Source: an uncultured Rothia sp.
GTDB lineage: Bacteria > Actinomycetota > Actinomycetes > Actinomycetales > Micrococcaceae
Assembly: GCF_937976295.1 (NCBI RefSeq)
Contig: NZ_CALJRY010000375.1
Span: 1-12,183 of the forward strand
Direction of reading: 5' to 3'
DNA length: 12,183 bases
Shown here: positions 5,883 through 12,173 of the stretch, in pieces
Layout of the letters: every line of letters begins with the position of its first letter
Numbering within the stretch: the stretch's first letter is position 1
Translations under genes and position numbers: made by a program
The notes under the pieces: model-generated
Seen by the model: the letters and a program-made list of their open reading frames with translations, nothing else
Told to the model about the DNA's origin: nothing
The model's database searches: none

Positions 5883-6323
5883 TTATCGATAGCATGCAAG
5901 GGTAATGCATCCTGCTACCTCTACGGGGGTGTAACCGTAGCGTTTGTAGAGTGCAATGGCGTGTTCATTACCGACGTCGGTAGTAATGAGTCGCTGTCGA
6001 ATGTCTTCTCGGTCAAAGTCCTCAATGACACGCTTGAGAAGCGCAGAACCAATGCCCTGACGCTGAGCCTGCGGATGTATTAGGAGGTCCTGAATGTAGG
6101 CGATAGAATGTCCGTCCCCGACTGCGCGTACTAGCCCGACGAGCCGTCCCGTTCCTTGTGGTGTCACCTCTCGTGCTGTGTAGAGATACCGTGAACCTTC
6201 CAACATGGGGAGGAGACGTTCGGGCGTTTTGGTATATGCGCTCCAGCCTACAGCGTCGTAGAGCTCGGTAAGTTCTTCTGTACTGGGGTAGGGGTTGCTG
6301 GAGTCTAAAATACAGTACCGCAT
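5883..6323 (-). CDS. GNAT family N-acetyltransferase, small
   Basis: A 146-aa single-domain acetyltransferase. The acetyl-CoA pyrophosphate loop is QRQGIG (87-92) within the strand-helix LLIHPQAQRQGIGSALL, and the typical later segment NEHAIALYKRYGY spans 119-131. The acceptor substrate cannot be told. There is no Shine-Dalgarno before the ATG. Instead a TACAAT -10 box lies six bases upstream (plus positions 6330-6335), which would put the transcription start on the A of the ATG; it is probably translated leaderless. GC is about 50% over the stretches I counted, against about 60% in neighbours. Together with the flanking ahpD-tail direct repeats this suggests a recently inserted cassette. It points the same way as ahpCD but sits beyond their terminator. 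Confidence 0.85.
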   Translation of the reverse strand: MRYCILDSSNPYPSTEELTELYDAVGWSAYTKTPERLLPMLEGSRYLYTAREVTPQGTGRLVGLVRAVGDGHSIAYIQDLLIHPQAQRQGIGSALLKRVIEDFDREDIRQRLITTDVGNEHAIALYKRYGYTPVEVAGCITLACYR

Positions 6324-6329
6324 ACAGGC

Positions 6330-6335
6330 ATTGTA
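6330..6335 (-). promoter_or_regulatory. Candidate -10 box for a leaderless GNAT transcript
   Basis: On the minus strand TACAAT is followed by six bases and then the ATG of the GNAT gene. This is the spacing expected when RNA starts on the first base of the start codon. No convincing -35 is visible. Leaderless starts are common in actinobacteria, and no ribosome site is present. Confidence 0.45.
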
Positions 6336-6406
6336 TAGCGCCGGGGGAGGACATATATCTGCCGCTGAGTGCGTTTATTGGCCACCGCGGAGCTTGGAGT
6401 ATAAAC

Positions 6407-6450
6407 GAAGCGGCGCATCCGACCCGGAAAAGGGAAGGATGCGCCGCTTC
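6407..6450 (-). terminator. Terminator downstream of ahpCD
   Basis: A perfect 14-bp stem, GAAGCGGCGCATCC (6407-6420) with GGATGCGCCGCTTC (6437-6450), encloses a small inner CCC/GGG pairing (6423-6425 with 6432-6434) and a six-base GGAAAA loop. Read on the minus strand, GTTTATA follows the stem. It lies 26 bp beyond the ahpD stop, so it most likely ends the ahpC-ahpD message. Confidence 0.8.
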
Positions 6451-6476
6451 TGTGTAAGCTCTAACGCTTAGTGGGT

Positions 6477-7007
6477 TTAGCCCAGTGCCTCAGCCAGCTG
6501 AATGCCCTGTGCCACGCCACCGAGGGTTGCAGCAATACGGATCAGGTCGTTGATCTGTTCCTTGGTTGCGCCCTCTTCACGCAGGGTGTGCTCGTGAGCC
6601 TCAACGCAGTGGGAGCAGCCGTTGACTGCGGACACTGCCAGTGCGAACATCTCGAAGTCCAGCTTCTCAATGCCACCGTTCTTACCGATGATCTGCATGC
6701 GCAGGTTTGCGCGCTGGTCATCGTATGCACCGTGCAGGAAGCCGCGGGTGCGGTAGAAGATGTTGTTCATGCCCATGATGGTTGCAGCACCCAGAGCAGC
6801 CTCGTAAGCGGTGTCGCTCAGGTGCTCCTTAGCCTCTGCAGCAATCTCAACAACAACAGAGTCAACCTTGGTTGCTGCTGCGGTTGCGAGGATTGCGCCC
6901 CAGAGCTGCTGCTCGGACAGGGAGGTGATGCGGGGCAGGGAGGACAGGTTGAGGTTCATGTCCTTCGCGTAGGAAGGCAGAGCCGAACGCAGGTTATCGA
7001 TGCTCAC
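6477..7007 (-). CDS. ahpD: Alkyl hydroperoxide reductase-associated disulfide reductase AhpD
   Basis: A 176-aa all-helical CMD/AhpD-family protein that reduces oxidised AhpC. In mycobacteria it draws electrons from the lipoyl domain/dihydrolipoamide system. The catalytic region is E119, then C131-S-H-C134 with H138 (NGCSHCVEAHEH), closely matching the E118/C130/C133/H137 set of Mycobacterium tuberculosis AhpD. The start codon is GTG (7005-7007), three bases after the ahpC stop. AAGGAG, 12 nt upstream within the ahpC end, can serve as its ribosome site. It is co-transcribed with ahpC. The last 12 or so codons are duplicated at 5805-5852. A long open frame runs antisense across both ahp genes but reflects codon bias. 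Confidence 0.97.
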   Translation of the reverse strand: MSIDNLRSALPSYAKDMNLNLSSLPRITSLSEQQLWGAILATAAATKVDSVVVEIAAEAKEHLSDTAYEAALGAATIMGMNNIFYRTRGFLHGAYDDQRANLRMQIIGKNGGIEKLDFEMFALAVSAVNGCSHCVEAHEHTLREEGATKEQINDLIRIAATLGGVAQGIQLAEALG

Positions 7008-7010
7008 GGA

Positions 7011-7592
7011 TTACTTCATCTCCTTGAATGCGTCGATGGTCTCTGCACCCTTCTTCCAGTTGCATGCGCACAGCTCGTCGGACTGCAGTGCGTCCAGCTG
7101 GCGGAGCACCTCGTCGGTGTTACGGCCGACGGAGTCAGCGGTAATGGAGACCGACTGGATGGTGTTGTGGGGGTCGATGATGAAGGTTGCGCGGTCTGCA
7201 ACGCCGTCCTTGTTCAGGATGCCCAGTGCGCTGGTCAGCTCACGCTTGAGGTCGGATGCCATGACGATGGGCAGGTCCAGGAGCTCTTCGTGGGAGCGGC
7301 GCCATGCGTAGTGGGTGTACTCGTTGTCGACGGAAACGCCGATCACCTGGGTGTCGCGTGCCTCGAACTCGTCAGCGAGCTTGCCGAATGCAGCAATCTC
7401 GGTGGGGCAGACGAAGGTGAAGTCCTTCGGCCAGAAGAAGACGACGCGCCAGGTGTCTTCGTCCAGACCCTCGGAGGAGACGGTGGTGAAGTAGTCTTCG
7501 GGCTTGGTTGCTTCGATGTCAGCCAGCTTACCGGGGACAACGCCGGTGAGCTCGTATGCGGGGAACTGGTCGCCGATGGTCAGAACTGCCAT
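7011..7592 (-). CDS. ahpC: Alkyl hydroperoxide reductase subunit C (2-Cys peroxiredoxin)
   Basis: A 193-aa cytoplasmic typical 2-Cys peroxiredoxin that reduces organic hydroperoxides, H2O2 and peroxynitrite. The peroxidatic cysteine is C62 in FVCPTE. C175 and C177 (LCAC) near the C-terminus are the resolving and extra cysteines, the same arrangement as mycobacterial AhpC (61/174/176). The start is placed at the ATG at 7590-7592 (MAVLTIGDQ), with AGAAAGAAG just upstream; an earlier ATG in frame would add 29 residues unlike the family and leave no room for the promoter. It is first in the ahpC-ahpD operon. The promoter, -35 TTGATT and -10 TAAAAT with a palindrome between them, points to redox or metal-dependent repression. 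Confidence 0.97.
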   Translation of the reverse strand: MAVLTIGDQFPAYELTGVVPGKLADIEATKPEDYFTTVSSEGLDEDTWRVVFFWPKDFTFVCPTEIAAFGKLADEFEARDTQVIGVSVDNEYTHYAWRRSHEELLDLPIVMASDLKRELTSALGILNKDGVADRATFIIDPHNTIQSVSITADSVGRNTDEVLRQLDALQSDELCACNWKKGAETIDAFKEMK

Positions 7593-7677
7593 GGTGTTCT
7601 TCTTTCTACTTCGTGCCGCGCGGATTCGGTGCGCGGCGCTTGTTCTAAGTGGTGCCCAGTGGGCGGGCTTGATAACC

Positions 7678-7707
7678 ATTTTATTATGAATAATTCATAA
7701 TAATCAA
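7678..7707 (-). promoter_or_regulatory. ahpCD promoter
   Basis: On the minus strand, -35 TTGATT (plus 7702-7707) and -10 TAAAAT (plus 7678-7683) are separated by 18 bp. RNA would start near 7671, leaving a leader of about 80 nt before ahpC. The AT-rich box stands out from GC-rich surroundings. Confidence 0.6.
7681..7703. promoter_or_regulatory. 23-bp palindromic operator inside the ahpC promoter
   Basis: Arms TTATTATGAAT (7681-7691) and ATTCATAATAA (7693-7703) are perfect reverse complements around a single central A. The site fills the spacer and overlaps parts of both the -35 and -10, so a bound protein would block RNA polymerase. The AT-rich, odd-centred shape is like Fur/PerR-family boxes. 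The ATAG/CTAT spacing of OxyR sites is absent. The regulator itself is not in this window. Confidence 0.7.
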
Positions 7708-7713
7708 GCGTCA

Positions 7714-7744
7714 TTGGATTAAAACCTAAAGGTTTAAGTATGAT
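7714..7744 (+). promoter_or_regulatory. Candidate promoter of the RimJ/L-like GNAT with an internal inverted repeat
   Basis: TTGGAT (7714-7719) and TATGAT (7739-7744), 19 bp apart, could form a + strand promoter about 90 bp before the GNAT start. The spacer contains AAACCT (7722-7727) and AGGTTT (7730-7735), a 6-bp inverted repeat with two central bases. The spacing is long, so the call is tentative. Confidence 0.35.
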
Positions 7745-7841
7745 TTGCATCACTGAATATTTTGGGGTGTTCAAAAGCTTCCCCATGCGCACATCCCACC
7801 CACAAACCACACCTGCAAACCCCAGGGGGTAAGCTCGAATC

Positions 7842-8471
7842 ATGACCCCCGAACACAGTGAATACGCAGAGCCCAGCTACGCAGAACCTAACCAGCCCGA
7901 ACTCATCACCGAACGCCTCACCCTGCGCCACCTGCGCGAGGCGGACATCCCCGACATCGTGGAAGCCTGCCGCGACGAAGAAACCCTCCGTTTCACCCGC
8001 CTCCCGTTGAACTACACACGCGCCGACGCCGAGGACTACCTGCTCACCACCGCCCGTCAGATTGCCGCCGGGCAGATTCAACGCTGGGCGATTGACGCCT
8101 CCGGCGTGTTTGCCGGGACCATCGAATTGCGCCTGGCTGACGGCACCCCCGAAAGCCCCGGAACTCGCGCCGAACTGGGCTATTACACCGCCCCGAAGGC
8201 GCGCGGAAAGGGCTACATGACCGAGGCGCTACGAGCCGTCCTCGGCTACGCTTTCGACCCGCTCGGACTGGGCCTTGAGACCGTCCGCTGGACCGCCCTG
8301 GCGGGTAACGAGGCATCAGAACGAGTGGCGGTTAAAGCGGGTTTCACCGGCATCTATGACGATATTGACCCGAACTCCGGCCGCCCCGACGAGAACGGCC
8401 ACCCGGTGCAGCATCGGGTGCGCCGCGCCGATATGACCCGCGCGCAATTCGCGGCGCTCTGGGCAAGCTAG
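7842..8471 (+). CDS. GNAT acetyltransferase, RimJ/RimL-like (Acetyltransf_3)
   Basis: A 209-aa acetyltransferase. It opens with the RimJ/L-type ITERLTLRHLREADIPDIVEA (22-42), has the acetyl-CoA loop in ELGYYTAPKARGKGYMTEAL (111-130; RGKG at 121-124), and ends the fold with N156...S159 and KAGF (165-168). RimJ/RimL relatives acetylate protein N-termini or small amines; the substrate here is unknown. The N-terminus carries a short duplicated YAEP (8-11 and 13-16) encoded by a near-repeat, probably a flexible tail. AGGGGG lies 12 nt before the ATG. It is divergent from ahpC across 249 bp and convergent with the acylphosphatase, with no clear terminator between. Confidence 0.88.
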   Translation: MTPEHSEYAEPSYAEPNQPELITERLTLRHLREADIPDIVEACRDEETLRFTRLPLNYTRADAEDYLLTTARQIAAGQIQRWAIDASGVFAGTIELRLADGTPESPGTRAELGYYTAPKARGKGYMTEALRAVLGYAFDPLGLGLETVRWTALAGNEASERVAVKAGFTGIYDDIDPNSGRPDENGHPVQHRVRRADMTRAQFAALWAS

Positions 8472-8533
8472 GCTCTGGGTGCAAACTAGCTCTGGACGTA
8501 ACGTGCACGGGGTTGAGCGGGAACCTGCAACAG

Positions 8534-8851
8534 CTACCTGATGCCGAAGCCGCGGAACGAGCCGCTCGGCTCCTCCCACTCGACGAGCACCTCATCCACG
8601 CGCCCGGCGGTGTCGTCACCGCGCAGCACGTCCACCAGGCGAGCGCAGGAGGCGGCGGTACCCTCCGCAACGACTTTTACGCGCCCGTCGTCGAGGTTTT
8701 CGGCGTAGCCGGTCAGGCCCATGGGCTTGGCGGTTCCGGCGCACCACCAGCGGAAACCCACGCCCTGCACTTTGCCGCTTACGAAAGCGACGAGGCGGAT
8801 TTCGGCGGGTTCTGCCGGGGTACGGTCGGTGAAGAAATCAAAGAAACCCAT
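8534..8851 (-). CDS. acyP: Acylphosphatase
   Basis: A 105-aa small cytoplasmic enzyme that hydrolyses the carboxyl-phosphate bond of acylphosphates. The signature GKVQGVGFR (26-34) contains the phosphate-binding R34, and GYAENLDDGRVKVVAEG (48-64) contains catalytic N52. The start is placed at the second ATG (8849-8851, MGFFDFF) because GGGAGGA sits just upstream; the earlier ATG at 8869 has no ribosome site. A short extension of about 17 residues precedes the fold, slightly longer than usual. A 7-bp inverted repeat, GAGCGCC (8896-8902) with GGCGCTC (8909-8915), lies 45 bp upstream and could be a leader hairpin or operator. It ends 62 bp from the convergent GNAT. Confidence 0.93.
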   Translation of the reverse strand: MGFFDFFTDRTPAEPAEIRLVAFVSGKVQGVGFRWWCAGTAKPMGLTGYAENLDDGRVKVVAEGTAASCARLVDVLRGDDTAGRVDEVLVEWEEPSGSFRGFGIR

Positions 8852-8971
8852 GGGTCCTCCCGGGGACATCTCATTGAGGGTGGTCTGATGGGGGCGAGCG
8901 CCGGTGGTGGCGCTCTGACAGCTTCTATAGCTTTAGTCTAGAGGGTGCGGGGTGCCTGTTGCCTGGTTGCC

Positions 8972-8983
8972 GCGCGTACGCGC
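8972..8983. promoter_or_regulatory. GCGCGTACGCGC palindrome upstream of the MFS exporter
   Basis: A perfect 12-bp palindrome in the divergent region between the acylphosphatase and the exporter, about 130 bp before the exporter start. TTGAAT (8993-8998) follows closely and could be a -35, but no good -10 is evident. It may be an operator of a TetR- or MarR-type drug-responsive regulator, none of which is encoded here. GC-rich palindromes also occur by chance in such genomes. Confidence 0.3.
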
Positions 8984-9114
8984 CGTGAAGAGTTGAATAA
9001 GGGTAGAGCAACCGAAGCCGCGCTCTGAAAAGGAGTAACATTAGGGACATTCACTAAGCGGCAACGCTGACCACGCAGACATCTACCCGCATACACCCCA
9101 TCCCTGGAGGATCA

Positions 9115-10710
9115 TTGAGTTCACGCCCTAAAAAAGCGCCTCTTGTCGGCAACCCGGCGAAGGCACCCTACAAGCCCTGGCCTGCTCTCTGGTCCCTCGT
9201 CGTGGGCTTCTTCATGATCCTTGTGGACGGCAATATTGTCACCATCGCCCTGCCGCACATGCTGCAGGATTTGGAGGCGTCCCTGTCGGAGGGCATGTGG
9301 GTGACGAGCGCCTACCTGCTGGCGTACGCTGTGCCGCTGCTCATTACCGGTCGTATGGGTGACCGCTTCGGTCAGAAGAACCTGTACATGATCGGTATGG
9401 GTATTTTTACGTTTGCTTCCCTGTGGTGTGGTCTGGGGGCGGATGTTCAGTCGCTCATCGCCGCCCGCGTGGTGCAGGGTCTGGGCGCATCGCTGATGAC
9501 CCCGCAGACCATGTCTCTGATTACGCTGATGTTCCCGCCGAATGCGCGCGGTGTCGCCATGAGCATTTGGGGTGCGACTGCGGGCATTGCCGCGCTGGTC
9601 GGCCCGATTCTGGGTGGCGTGCTGGTGGATGCCCTCAGCTGGGGCTGGATTTTCTTCATCAACATTCCTGTGGGCCTGGTTGGTTTAGTCTTGGCGTGGC
9701 GTAATGTGCCGGTGTTCGAGCAGAAGAACCACAGCTTCGACTGGTTGGGCGTGGTGCTTTCGGCGGTCGGTCTGTTCCTACTGGTTTTCGGCATTCAGGA
9801 AGGCGCCACCTACAACTGGGGCACCATCACTGACTCCTTCATGGGCACCGGTATTGCGGTGAGCGTGTGGGGTCTGATTATTGCCGGCATTATGGTGCTG
9901 ACGCTGTTCATTGGCTGGCAGGCTATTAACCCGCGTGAGCCGCTGGTTCCGCTGAGCCTGTTCCGTGACCGTAACTTCTCCGTGTCGAATGTGGCAATCT
10001 CTGCTATGGGTGTGGTCGCTATCAGTATGGCGTTCCCGCTGACCCTGTTCCTGCAGCAGGTGGAGGGTCTGGACCCGACTGAGGCCGCGCTGATGACTGC
10101 GCCGATGGCTTTGGCGTCGGGTGCGTTGGCGCCGGTGGTGGGTGCGCGTCTGAACCGTTATGACCCGAAGTGGTTTGCGGTGAGTGGCTTTACGCTGCTG
10201 GTTATTGGTTTTGCTTTGCTCCGCCCGACGATGGTGGCTGACGGAAACCTGTGGCTGATGGTTGGCCCGATGATTATTCTGGGTACGGCGAACGCCTGCA
10301 TTTGGGGTCCGCTGTCGGTGTCTGCGACCCGTAACCTGCCGCCTGAGCGTGCCGGTGCCGGTTCGGGCGTGTACAACGAGACCCGCCAGATGGCGTCGGT
10401 GCTCGGTTCGGCTGCGATTACTACGATTATGGCTTCTGCAATTACCTCGCACCTTTCCGCGTTGGGTCCGGCTGCCGCAGCGGGCGGTAGCTCTCACGGC
10501 GGTGCAGCAGGCGGCGTGCTTCCGCAGATTCTGCGTGAACCCTACGCGGCGGCAATGGCGGATTCCATGATGCTGCCGCTGGTTGCGGCAGCGGTGGGCG
10601 CGGTCGTGTGCCTGTTCTACGCCTCCGCAAAGGCTTCGGAGGCGAAGGGTGCCGCACAGAACGCTGCACGGAACACTGAGGCAGAGCCTGATGTAGAAAA
10701 CACTAAATAG
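9115..10710 (+). CDS. MFS multidrug-type exporter, DHA2 family (EmrB/QacA-like, 14 TM)
   Basis: A 531-aa inner-membrane proton-driven antiporter. TM1 contains the acidic LVDGNIVTIALP (36-47, motif D1 with D38). Motif A is GRMGDRFGQK (79-88), and motif C, typical of exporters, is GATAGIAALVGPILGG (153-168). Hydrophobic segments continue to about residue 505, consistent with 14 helices, and include a Gly/Ser/Ala-rich loop near 458-470 and a charged C-terminal tail. The start codon is TTG (9115-9117), chosen because GGAGG (9106-9110) directly precedes it. The substrate cannot be read from sequence; relatives export drugs, dyes or metabolites. It is a single-gene unit followed by a two-tier hairpin terminator. 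Confidence 0.92.
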   Translation: MSSRPKKAPLVGNPAKAPYKPWPALWSLVVGFFMILVDGNIVTIALPHMLQDLEASLSEGMWVTSAYLLAYAVPLLITGRMGDRFGQKNLYMIGMGIFTFASLWCGLGADVQSLIAARVVQGLGASLMTPQTMSLITLMFPPNARGVAMSIWGATAGIAALVGPILGGVLVDALSWGWIFFINIPVGLVGLVLAWRNVPVFEQKNHSFDWLGVVLSAVGLFLLVFGIQEGATYNWGTITDSFMGTGIAVSVWGLIIAGIMVLTLFIGWQAINPREPLVPLSLFRDRNFSVSNVAISAMGVVAISMAFPLTLFLQQVEGLDPTEAALMTAPMALASGALAPVVGARLNRYDPKWFAVSGFTLLVIGFALLRPTMVADGNLWLMVGPMIILGTANACIWGPLSVSATRNLPPERAGAGSGVYNETRQMASVLGSAAITTIMASAITSHLSALGPAAAAGGSSHGGAAGGVLPQILREPYAAAMADSMMLPLVAAAVGAVVCLFYASAKASEAKGAAQNAARNTEAEPDVENTK

Positions 10711-11048
10711 AGGCTTATCAAAGCGCTTTTACGTAATGTTCGCCATGTCAACGCGAATACGGTGCGTACACCGAGACAAGGCATATAAGCGCTGTGTATG
10801 ATGAAGCGGGTCATTGTTGCTCTGAGGTGTCAAAACCTCACGAAAACAATGACCCGCTGCTCTTTTAAGCGGTATCCCGCGCCACCATACTTGTTCGGGG
10901 TGTCGCACTGCAGCGCATACATGATTCACTCTCACGCATCGGCTACGCCTGATGACCCAACGGTTCACTCAACGCCACCCACGGCTAATCGCATCATCAC
11001 GGGGGTCTTCACGCGCATCCATGCGAACGAACACAAGAAGAGATACAG
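10711..11048. other. 338-bp gap between the MFS exporter and the secreted protease
   Basis: This gap holds the exporter's terminator (10805-10866) and the leader of the protease gene. A 10-bp palindrome AAAGCGCTTT lies at 10720-10729, just after the exporter stop. A TTGTTC (10891-10896) might be a -35, but no matching -10 at normal spacing is seen. I found no convincing small gene; short ATG frames run through the terminator hairpin. Confidence 0.5.
10805..10866 (+). terminator. Two-tier hairpin terminator after the MFS exporter
   Basis: A perfect 14-bp outer stem, AGCGGGTCATTGTT (10805-10818) with AACAATGACCCGCT (10845-10858), encloses four-base flanks and an inner stem, TGAGGT (10823-10828) with ACCTCA (10835-10840), with a six-base loop. 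CTCTTTT follows at 10860-10866. It sits 94 bp after the exporter stop. Confidence 0.85.
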
Positions 11049-12173
11049 ATGGCTTTCTCCTTTTCTACTCGTGCGGCACGCACCGCGCTCGCCTCGGCGG
11101 CTCTGCTGGTGCTCGGTACTGTAGCCGCACCTGCCGCTAATGCGTACAACCCCGATATTGACGGCGACGGCATCCCCAACACCTGGGAGATGAAGGGCTA
11201 CGACGCCGACGGCGACGGCAAGATTGATGTTGACTACCCCGCAATGGGTGCTAATCCGCTGAAGAAGGACCTCTTCGTGGAGATGGACTACATGCCCGAC
11301 CTGCTCGCCAGCGAGGATGAGCTCGACCGCATTACCGACATTTACGCGAAGCTGCCAATCCGCAACCCCAACGGCACCACTGGCATCAACATTCACCTGG
11401 ATGCCGGTAGTGCCCGCAGCGCTAAGTACAACCTTGGCGGCGGCAACGAGGTAGCACACGAGCAGCTGGACGGCGGCATGCAGCGCTGGCGTGAGATTCG
11501 CGCCAAGAACATGGACCCCAACCGTGAAAGTGTATTCCACTACATGATTTGGGGTGACTCCCACGGCGATAACAGTTCATCCGGGCAGGGCTGGGTCGGT
11601 GGCCGCGGCTTCGTTGTGACTGTTGGCCCGCGCTTCTGGGGTAAGTCCGCAACCTCCGACGTTCGCGTGGCGACCTTTGTGCACGAGCTGGGCCACAACC
11701 TCGGCATGGACCACGGTGGTACCGACGGCGTGAACTACAAGCCGAACTACCTGAGCGTCATGAACTACCGCTACCAGCTGCGTGGTCTGGAACGTGCGGA
11801 CGGCACGAAGTACTTCAGCTACTCGACCCGCGCCTACAAGGACCTGGACGAAACCAAGCTGGACGAGAAGACCGGCTTCGGCCGTAACGCCTACGGTTTC
11901 TACTACAATGGCAAGCCCGCCTGGGAAGCTATCGACTTCAACGGCAACGGCAAGATTGACGATGAGCCGGTTGAAGCCGATATCAACGGTGACGGTGAGA
12001 AAACCGTCTTGACCGCGCCGAACGACTTGAAGATCCTGAAGCTGCAGGCTAAGGGTAAGGAAGTTCAGCAGGGTGCGTACTCTCCCGAGTCGGAGCTTTC
12101 CGGTGAGATTGAAGACAACGAAATGACCGCTGAGTACGCTCGCGCTGAGGGTCTGGTTCCCGCGAAGGACTAG
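11049..12173 (+). CDS. Secreted zinc metalloprotease (metzincin-type) with calcium-binding DxDGDG loops
   Basis: A 374-aa protein with a Sec signal peptide (RR near residue 10, hydrophobic core 13-28, AxA cut after A32). Mature protein starts with two calcium-loop motifs, DIDGDGIPNTWE (D36/D38/D40) and DADGDGKID (52-60), like thrombospondin type-3 or EF-hand-like loops. The zinc site is HELGHNLGMDHGG with H212, H216 and H222 as ligands and E213 as catalytic base. M238 in SVMNY is a likely Met-turn, placing it among metzincins (clan MA(M)). Two further loops, DFNGNGKID (296-304) and DINGDG (311-316), lie in the C-terminal part. The whole protein has no cysteine, so it lacks disulfides and a cysteine switch. 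AAGAAGAG (11035-11042) is its ribosome site. Role is probably extracellular proteolysis; target unknown. No cell-wall anchor is seen. Confidence 0.85.
   Translation: MAFSFSTRAARTALASAALLVLGTVAAPAANAYNPDIDGDGIPNTWEMKGYDADGDGKIDVDYPAMGANPLKKDLFVEMDYMPDLLASEDELDRITDIYAKLPIRNPNGTTGINIHLDAGSARSAKYNLGGGNEVAHEQLDGGMQRWREIRAKNMDPNRESVFHYMIWGDSHGDNSSSGQGWVGGRGFVVTVGPRFWGKSATSDVRVATFVHELGHNLGMDHGGTDGVNYKPNYLSVMNYRYQLRGLERADGTKYFSYSTRAYKDLDETKLDEKTGFGRNAYGFYYNGKPAWEAIDFNGNGKIDDEPVEADINGDGEKTVLTAPNDLKILKLQAKGKEVQQGAYSPESELSGEIEDNEMTAEYARAEGLVPAKD

Noticed and set aside
6471..7700. Long open frame on the + strand opposite ahpC-ahpD
   Set aside because: It is antisense to two certain genes, has low-complexity Val/Gly/Cys-rich translation and arises from codon bias; no ribosome site or family likeness.
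7660..7760. OxyR site at the ahpC promoter
   Set aside because: No ATAG-N7-CTAT pattern could be found; the palindrome is of a different type.
8472..8533. Terminator between the RimJ/L-like GNAT and the acylphosphatase
   Set aside because: Only 4-5 bp partial inverted repeats (such as GTGCA/TGCAC) and no T-run.
10798..11124. Small + strand ORF running through the exporter terminator
   Set aside because: Its start region is the hairpin terminator, it overlaps the protease gene in another frame and shows no coding character.
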